Assembly (NCBI GenBank): GCA_020720345.1
Contig: DYOT01000070.1
Coordinates: 1-6,661 of the forward strand
Origin: Candidatus Caenarcanum sp.
GTDB taxonomy: Bacteria; Cyanobacteriota; Vampirovibrionia; Gastranaerophilales; UBA9971
Direction: 5' to 3'
DNA: 6,661 nt
Part shown: one piece after another, positions 1 through 4,146 of the stretch
Position numbering within the stretch: position 1 is the first letter of the stretch
Layout: every line of letters starts with the position of its first letter
Made by a program: the position numbers and the translations under genes
The notes under the pieces: generated by a model
What the model was told of the DNA's origin: nothing
The model's database searches: none
What the model saw: only the letters and a program-made list of their open reading frames with translations

Positions 1-78
1 CCTTTGTTCTTTTTATAATTGAAACATAATTTTTGTTCAAGTATTAAAAGTAGTAGATAAAAATTTTATTATTAAAAA

Positions 79-975
79 TCAAGATACTTGATAATCCCAG
101 AGATTTTCAAGCTTTTTATTGAGTTCTAATGCTGTTTTAGTAACTGCCAGACCGCCTTCGCTTGATTCTTTAATAACAGGCGACATTAAATTGCCTATTT
201 GAATCATTGCATCAATTATTTCATCTATCGGAACGAATGATTCAATCCCTGCAAGCGCCATTTCAGAAGCGGCAACAGCATGAATCCCCAGAAAAGAATT
301 TCTTTTTATGCAGGGGACTTCCACAAGCCCTGCTATTGGATCACAGGCAAGCCCCATTATATTTTTAAGAGCTAAAGCAGCAGCATTTATTATCTGCGAA
401 TTATTTCCGTCAAGCATATCTACGATGGCAGCGGCAGCCATTGCTCCTGCCACTCCGCATTCTGCCTGACATCCAGCTACAGCACCGGCAAGAGGCATTC
501 TCTGCGCAACTATTTTACCAATACCGCCAGCCGTAAACATTGCATCAATCTGTTTTTCAACACTTATTCCCATTTCTTCAGCATAAGCTGTAATTACTGC
601 CGGAACTATTCCGCATGAACCTGCCGTTGGGCAGGCAACAACCTTACCCATTCTCTGGTTTTCTTCCATAGTTGCTAATGCATAGCTGATTATTTTTCCA
701 AAAAGCATATTGCAAGGCAATTTTTCACTTTGCTGATAACGTTGAAATATTTTGCTGGAATCTGTCCCTGACATGCCGCTTTCGGAAAGCTGGCATGTTT
801 CAAGCCCCTGTTTTATTGCTGCTTTCATAGTGTTCAAATGTTTTGACATTATTTTTCTAAGCTCAGTAATTTCTTTTTCAAGCATAGAACATTCAAGCTC
901 TTGGAATACCAGAGTTATTTTCTTATTACTCCTTGCTGAGTCTATTAATTCCTGAAAATTTTCAATGTTTTTCAT
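79..975 (-). CDS. sdaAA: L-serine dehydratase, iron-sulfur-dependent, alpha subunit
   Basis: This is the catalytic, [4Fe-4S]-carrying subunit of the two-chain L-serine dehydratase, a cytoplasmic enzyme that converts L-serine to pyruvate and ammonia. The 298-residue length fits the family. Conserved blocks are ACPTAGSCGIVPAV (114-127), AGCQAECG (167-174), GLACDPIAGLVEVPCI (208-223) and SSEGGLAVT (271-279). C169, C211 and C222 are spaced 42 and 11 residues apart, matching the three cluster cysteines of the single-chain Legionella enzyme as I recall it. There is no cysteine after C222, so the C-terminal cysteine that caps the cluster in that enzyme is absent; the fourth iron site is presumably left for the substrate. 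The ATG at 975 has an ACAGGA ribosome site 6 bases upstream. It follows sdaAB by 20 bases, so the two are surely co-transcribed. The stop is TGA, and no clear terminator hairpin is seen in bases 1-78. Confidence 0.95.
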   Translation of the reverse strand: MKNIENFQELIDSARSNKKITLVFQELECSMLEKEITELRKIMSKHLNTMKAAIKQGLETCQLSESGMSGTDSSKIFQRYQQSEKLPCNMLFGKIISYALATMEENQRMGKVVACPTAGSCGIVPAVITAYAEEMGISVEKQIDAMFTAGGIGKIVAQRMPLAGAVAGCQAECGVAGAMAAAAIVDMLDGNNSQIINAAALALKNIMGLACDPIAGLVEVPCIKRNSFLGIHAVAASEMALAGIESFVPIDEIIDAMIQIGNLMSPVIKESSEGGLAVTKTALELNKKLENLWDYQVS

Positions 976-995
976 AATTTTTCCTGTAATTTTCT

Positions 996-1664
996 TTATT
1001 TTTTAAGTACATCTATACTTCTGACAATATAAACACCTGATATATTTTGAATAGAGTTAATAAGGTCTTCTGAAGGCACGGAATCAAGACATATTGTCAT
1101 TGCGGCTTCTTTCCCTTTTTCATTTCGTTCGCAGAGAAGGGTAGCTATATTAAGATTCGCTTCCTGTATAAACTCTGTAACTCTGGACAACATGCCGGGT
1201 TTATCCTTGTGAATAATAAAAATAGTATGCAAATCTCCCCTGATGCTTGCCTTAAAGCCTTTTATATTGTCAATTTCAACTTCACCTGCCCCGAGTGATT
1301 TTCCTGAAATAAACATGCTCGCTTCATTATAAAATGTAAAATCAACAGCATTAGGATGCCTTAAAGGATCGTCTTCTGCTGCAAATTCAATTTGAATTGA
1401 TTCATTTTTTGCATATTCATAAGAATTTCTGATTCGCGGGTCGTCTACATTAAATCCAAGAATCCCTGCAATTAAAGCTTTATCAGTGCCGTGTCCTTTT
1501 CCTGTTTTGGCAAAAGAGTTATACAAAGTGAATTTTACCCATCCCGGTTTACTTCCATAGATATTTCTGGCGAGCAAACCAAGCCTGACTGCCCCGGCAG
1601 TGTGTGAACTGGAAGGACCTATCATTGACGGACCTATTATGTCTAAAATTGATATATATTTCAT
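996..1664 (-). CDS. sdaAB: L-serine dehydratase, iron-sulfur-dependent, beta subunit
   Basis: This is the partner subunit of the adjacent alpha chain, and the pair forms the serine-to-pyruvate dehydratase. The 222 residues match the usual length. The N-terminus carries the diagnostic DIIGPSMIGPSSSHTAG block (8-24). TGKGHGTDKAL (54-64), the HPN of RHPNAVDF (102-109) and GKSLGAGEVEI (121-131) follow. Residues about 147-222 form a C-terminal ACT domain (TIFIIHKDKPGMLSRVTEF), a small ligand-binding or regulatory fold typical of this two-subunit type. The start is secure because MKYISILDIIGPSMIGPSSSHTAG aligns with family N-termini from residue 1. The start codon overlaps the stop of the upstream HEPN gene in an ATGA arrangement. 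Only a weak AAGAA-like ribosome site lies before it, which suggests that translation depends on the preceding gene. Confidence 0.95.
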   Translation of the reverse strand: MKYISILDIIGPSMIGPSSSHTAGAVRLGLLARNIYGSKPGWVKFTLYNSFAKTGKGHGTDKALIAGILGFNVDDPRIRNSYEYAKNESIQIEFAAEDDPLRHPNAVDFTFYNEASMFISGKSLGAGEVEIDNIKGFKASIRGDLHTIFIIHKDKPGMLSRVTEFIQEANLNIATLLCERNEKGKEAAMTICLDSVPSEDLINSIQNISGVYIVRSIDVLKK

Positions 1665-2050
1665 TTTATATGTTCTTTGATTTTTCTTATGAAATTTTCA
1701 GCATCTTCTAAATCTTTTTTTAAATTTTCCGAATTAGGCTTCCAGGTAAACTCATAATCGCTCTTATTTCTATTTTCAAAGGATTCCTTATATATTCTGA
1801 ATAATTCTTTATTAAAAATTTTATCCTCATAAATGAATTTTCTATTAAACCAACTTATAAGAGCACTATGCTTTGAAGTTATAAAATCATAAAAATAACC
1901 TAATGCCATTACTGAATAAAAAATTGCATAATAAATTCTATTTTGAGTCATATAAAGTTTATCATTTTTTAAAGTAAACTCAGCATCACTAAGGGCAATA
2001 TCAGCTTTTTCCAGAGAATATTTAATTAAATCCTGTTTGTTATATTCCAT
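1661..2050 (-). CDS. HEPN domain protein, partner of adjacent nucleotidyltransferase
   Basis: This is a small all-helical protein of 129 residues with the features of the HEPN family (Pfam HEPN, PF05168 type). The NRIYYAIFYSVMAL helix (37-50) matches the family's NRxYYAxFxxxxAL pattern. A KHSALISWFNRKFI segment (60-73) and an FENRNKSDYEF segment (91-101) follow. HEPN proteins encoded beside MNT nucleotidyltransferases are often RNase toxins whose activity lies in an R-x4-6-H motif. Here R94 is followed by NKSDY with no histidine in range; the only histidine after R94 is H127. Canonical RNase chemistry is therefore doubtful, though the R-xx-DY form is common in this subfamily. It overlaps the MNT gene by 11 bases and sdaAB by 4. 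GC is about 24% against 37-40% in flanking genes, a sign of separate origin. The family call is firm; whether it is a toxin, an accessory subunit or something else is open. Confidence 0.85.
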   Translation of the reverse strand: MEYNKQDLIKYSLEKADIALSDAEFTLKNDKLYMTQNRIYYAIFYSVMALGYFYDFITSKHSALISWFNRKFIYEDKIFNKELFRIYKESFENRNKSDYEFTWKPNSENLKKDLEDAENFIRKIKEHIK

Positions 2051-2348
2051 AAAAAGAGCCTTTTTGTGTTACTTCATTAAAATATATAGAGTTTCTTTTC
2101 AGTTCAAATTCTGTCATCGGCTGAAAATCTATAAATATGTTGTATTTATATTCCAACTCTCCAATTATATCCCACATTTCCATCCGTTTTTCACGATTTA
2201 TATCATTAAATATTCCAACTAAGTCTACATCGCTATTTTCTTCAAAGTTTTCAACAGCTCTGGAACCGTAAAAATATGAACCGCTAAAATCAGCATATTT
2301 TTCTTTTAATTTTTTATTTAATTCATTGATTATTTCAGGAATATTCAT
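2040..2348 (-). CDS. Minimal nucleotidyltransferase (MNT domain), HEPN partner
   Basis: This is a 102-residue single-domain nucleotidyltransferase of the pol-beta superfamily. The active site appears complete: YGSRA (27-31) gives the GS motif, SDVDL (39-43) gives the first two metal-binding aspartates D40 and D42, and IFIDFQP (71-77) gives the third, D74. The C-terminus NEVTQKGSFYGI resembles the usual end of MNT proteins. In studied HEPN-MNT pairs the MNT protein is the antitoxin and adds AMP to the HEPN partner. The same role here is inferred from gene order and the 11-base overlap with the HEPN gene. The start at 2348 has an AAAGG element about 12 bases upstream, a rather long spacing, but no better start is visible. 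GC is about 27%, well below the neighbours. The gene begins 58 bases after aroF ends and may also have its own promoter in that gap. Confidence 0.87.
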   Translation of the reverse strand: MNIPEIINELNKKLKEKYADFSGSYFYGSRAVENFEENSDVDLVGIFNDINREKRMEMWDIIGELEYKYNIFIDFQPMTEFELKRNSIYFNEVTQKGSFYGI

Positions 2349-2406
2349 TAGATATAAATACCTTTTATCAAAAATTATTATACATTAAACCGGATTACTC
2401 AATTAA
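2349..2406 (-). promoter_or_regulatory. Possible internal promoter for the MNT-HEPN pair
   Basis: In the 58-base gap between aroF and the MNT gene, the minus strand reads a perfect TATAAT (2377-2382), about 29 bases before the MNT ATG. The hexamer at the ideal 17-base spacing (TAATTG, 2400-2405) is not a -35 match, and TTGAGT lies only 14 bases away. Only the -10 element is persuasive, and such matches are common in DNA this AT-rich. No terminator hairpin is seen here, so read-through from aroF is also possible. Confidence 0.25.
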
Positions 2407-3444
2407 TTATTTTTTAATCTCTAAAGTTTTTGAAATTGCTTTTTCAAGTTCACTAATTTCTTTCATCATAGATGAAAATTGATCTAATGTTAAACTTTGT
2501 GCTCCGTCAGAATATGCATTGTCAGGATCATGATGAACCTCAACAAGCAGACCGTGCGCTCCGATTACAAGTGCAGCTTTTGAAGCCGGAGAAATTAAAT
2601 ATCTTCTGCCTGTGCCATGGCTCGGGTCAATTATTACAGGAAGATGTGAATATTTTTTAATAACAGGAACAGCCAAAAGGTCAAGCGTATTCCTTGTAAA
2701 ATGTGAATCAACACCTAAAATTCCTCTTTCGCACAGGATTACGTTGGCGTTACCATTGTGCATAATGTGTTCTGCCGCAAGCAAAAATTCTCTAACAGTA
2801 GCCGCTGGTCCTCTTTTAAGGATGACTGGCTTGCTTATTTTTCCGACAGCTTTTAAAAGCTTGAAATTTTGCATGTTTCTTGCGCCTATCTGGACAATAT
2901 CAGCATAATCCGCAACTAAATCGACATCCTGACTATCCATAACTTCTGTAGCGACAAGAAGCCCTGCTTTTTTTCCGGCTTCCGCAAGATATTTAAGCCC
3001 CAGTTCTTCCAACCCCTGAAAGTCATAAGGACTAGTTCTGGGCTTAAAAGCGCCGCCTCTTAATACCTTTGCTCCGGCATCCCTTATGGCGTAAGCAGTT
3101 TTCAAAAGCCCTTCAATATCATCTTCCACGCTGCAAGGTCCTGCCATAATAACAGGAGCAGAATTTCCACCAATTTTTACCCCCAGTCCAAGGTCTATGA
3201 CGGTATCTGTTCGTTGACTTTCTCGACTGGCAAGCTTAAATGGTTCCTGAATAAGCTTAACTTCTCTAACTTCTTCCATTGAGGCAATAGTTGCAGGGTC
3301 AATAAGTCTTTTATCTCCAACAGCCGCAACTACTGTCATTACATCGCCCCTGTTCAAAATTATTCTAAAACCAAGGCTTTCCATTTTTCTGACAACACGC
3401 TGTATATCTTCTTCTTTTGCGGCAGGTTCCATTACTATTATCAT
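2407..3444 (-). CDS. aroF: 3-deoxy-7-phosphoheptulonate (DAHP) synthase, type I-beta with regulatory N-domain
   Basis: This cytoplasmic enzyme condenses phosphoenolpyruvate with erythrose 4-phosphate to make DAHP, the entry step to the shikimate pathway and aromatic amino acids. The 345-residue length fits the Thermotoga-type enzyme. Residues 1 to about 66 form a ferredoxin-like domain (MIIVMEPAAKEEDIQRVVRK...), which in the Thermotoga enzyme mediates feedback inhibition by tyrosine; the same is inferred here. The TIM barrel follows, with AGPCSVE (101-107), LRGGAFKPRTSPY (128-140), ATEVMD (165-170), QIGARNMQNF (185-194), LKRGPAATVREF (209-220) and IDPSHGTGRR (272-281). Metal ligands are C104, H276, E302 and D313, with the expected relative spacing. 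The ATG at 3444 has GGAG 9 bases upstream; M5 is an alternative but is poorly spaced. It is the first gene of a five-gene co-directional run and lies divergent to the zinc-ribbon gene. Confidence 0.95.
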   Translation of the reverse strand: MIIVMEPAAKEEDIQRVVRKMESLGFRIILNRGDVMTVVAAVGDKRLIDPATIASMEEVREVKLIQEPFKLASRESQRTDTVIDLGLGVKIGGNSAPVIMAGPCSVEDDIEGLLKTAYAIRDAGAKVLRGGAFKPRTSPYDFQGLEELGLKYLAEAGKKAGLLVATEVMDSQDVDLVADYADIVQIGARNMQNFKLLKAVGKISKPVILKRGPAATVREFLLAAEHIMHNGNANVILCERGILGVDSHFTRNTLDLLAVPVIKKYSHLPVIIDPSHGTGRRYLISPASKAALVIGAHGLLVEVHHDPDNAYSDGAQSLTLDQFSSMMKEISELEKAISKTLEIKK

Positions 3445-3482
3445 TTATTATTTCTCCGTAATTAATTGGCTTTTGCTTTTAA

Positions 3483-3511
3483 ATTATATCCTTAAAATAC
3501 TGAACAGAAAA
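3483..3511 (-). promoter_or_regulatory. Candidate aroF promoter
   Basis: Read on the minus strand, TATAAT (3483-3488) matches the sigma-70-type -10 consensus. It sits 38 bases before the aroF ATG, allowing a leader of roughly 30 bases with the GGAG ribosome site inside. The hexamer at 17-base spacing is TTTTCT (3506-3511), a weak -35. The 30-bp palindrome lies further upstream at 3530-3559. The location supports the call; the -35 does not add much. Confidence 0.4.
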
Positions 3512-3529
3512 TAATAAACTAATCTTATA

Positions 3530-3559
3530 AATACTTTTGTTTAATTAAACAAAAGTATT
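3530..3559. promoter_or_regulatory. Perfect 30-bp palindrome, candidate operator
   Basis: The half-site AATACTTTTGTTTAA is followed with no spacer by its exact reverse complement, giving 15 matched pairs. Symmetry ends at both edges (3529/3560 mismatch). It lies between the divergent aroF and zinc-ribbon genes, touching the candidate -35 of the plus-strand gene and some 20 bases beyond the candidate -35 of aroF. A dimeric regulator's binding site is the simplest reading. It does not look like an intrinsic terminator because it has no loop, is AT-rich and has no U-tract after it. It does not match the TyrR or TrpR sites I know. The regulator is unknown. Confidence 0.6.
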
Positions 3560-3586
3560 GTTCAAATCCTGAAATAATGGCATAAT
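3558..3586 (+). promoter_or_regulatory. Candidate promoter of the zinc-ribbon gene
   Basis: TTGTTC (3558-3563) and CATAAT (3581-3586) are separated by 17 bases. The -10 matches five of six consensus bases and the -35 three of six. An overlapping TAATAT (3583-3588) is an alternative -10. Transcription would start near 3593, leaving a leader of about 22 bases before the ATG at 3615. The -35 overlaps the right edge of the 30-bp palindrome, so a protein bound there could block this promoter. Confidence 0.4.
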
Positions 3587-3614
3587 ATAAGCGAGAAATT
3601 GAGTTAGGCATATA

Positions 3615-3968
3615 ATGAACTATATTGACTTTATTTATGAATTTTTTTCTCATATAAAATGCGCCAACTGTCAGGAATTTTTTAAAGATGACAGCATTCA
3701 GCTTGTTCGGCAGGAAACAAACAATGTTCTTGTAAGAATAGTCTGTTCAAGCTGCGGGAAAAATCTCGGACTTGCCATACTGGGGGTTGATCGAGCTAAA
3801 TACAACAACAGCCTTAAATTTGAGGAAGATGCTTGCATAGATGAAACTATACCTGTAGTGCTTAATGATGAGCCGGAACCTATAACTTATGATGATGTTG
3901 TAAAAGCTCATGATTTTTTTAGCAAACTTGGAGACGACTGGGCAAAATATTTACCTAAAATTAAATAA
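3615..3968 (+). CDS. Small zinc-ribbon protein of unknown function
   Basis: This is a 117-residue soluble protein with no signal peptide or membrane segment. Two CxxC knuckles, C16-A-N-C19 and C44-S-S-C47, lie 24 residues apart and form a likely four-cysteine zinc ribbon; the second is followed by GKNLG, as in many zinc ribbons. After an acidic linker (about 69-88) comes a C-terminal segment, PITYDDVVKAHDFFSKLGDDWAKYLP (residues 89-114), predicted to be helical. I have an impression of similar DDVxxAH-F endings in uncharacterised proteins of anaerobic bacteria, but I cannot name a family. The ATG at 3615 has AGG 6 bases upstream (3606-3608). It is divergent from aroF across a region holding a palindromic operator candidate. 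DNA-, RNA- or protein-binding are all possible and no function is assigned. Coding status is supported by the paired CxxC motifs and the balanced composition. Confidence 0.8.
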   Translation: MNYIDFIYEFFSHIKCANCQEFFKDDSIQLVRQETNNVLVRIVCSSCGKNLGLAILGVDRAKYNNSLKFEEDACIDETIPVVLNDEPEPITYDDVVKAHDFFSKLGDDWAKYLPKIK

Positions 3969-4146
3969 ATATTTCACATATTAATAAATATTAAGTTGAA
4001 TTTTATTGCTTAAATCCCTGTAAATAAAGGATTTCTTAAAAATCACAAAAGTTTTTTACAATTTTGATATCACTTTTTTTTATCAGAGTTCTTTAAACAT
4101 ATGTGAGAAATGTTAAATTTTCACGCATTTTGTTTTAAGGAAGATC
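3969..4146. other. AT-rich intergenic region before the DHH gene
   Basis: This 178-base stretch shows no gene. It holds two weak hairpins: AAATCC/GGATTT (4012-4017 with 4029-4034, 11-base loop) and GTGAGAA/TTTTCAC (4103-4109 with 4118-4124, one G-U pair, 8-base loop). Neither is GC-rich with a U-tract, so neither is called a terminator. A possible weak promoter for the next gene is TTTACA (4055-4060) with TTTTAT (4078-4083) at 17-base spacing. The region ends with a strong ribosome site, AAGGAAG (4137-4143), just before the ATG at 4147. Confidence 0.4.

Noticed and set aside
1..78. Possible terminator after sdaAA
   Set aside because: Only loopless AT-only self-complementarity (ATAAAA/TTTTTAT) is present; no GC-containing stem followed by a U-tract is seen on the minus strand.
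752..955. Plus-strand open frame of 67 codons
   Set aside because: It lies wholly inside sdaAA on the opposite strand, has no family features and no context; it is a shadow of the conserved gene.
2037..2222. Plus-strand open frame of 61 codons
   Set aside because: It is antisense to the MNT gene, whose active-site motifs are clear; the translation is rich in Phe, Tyr and Ile, as expected from AT-rich antisense DNA.
2472..2908. Two overlapping plus-strand open frames (2472-2660 and 2612-2908)
   Set aside because: Both are antisense to the conserved aroF barrel and show no recognisable domain.
3501..3564. TGAACA (3501-3506) and TGTTCA (3559-3564) as a LexA/SOS-type operator
   Set aside because: The arms are 52 bases apart, not the few bases of a GAAC-N4-GTTC box, and neither neighbouring gene is an SOS function.
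3964..3992. Direct repeat AATAAATATT (3964-3973 and 3983-3992)
   Set aside because: It is ten bases of pure A/T in very AT-rich DNA, overlapping a stop codon; chance is a sufficient explanation.
4012..4034. Hairpin AAATCC/GGATTT as terminator of the zinc-ribbon gene
   Set aside because: The stem is only six pairs with an 11-base loop and is not followed by a run of T.
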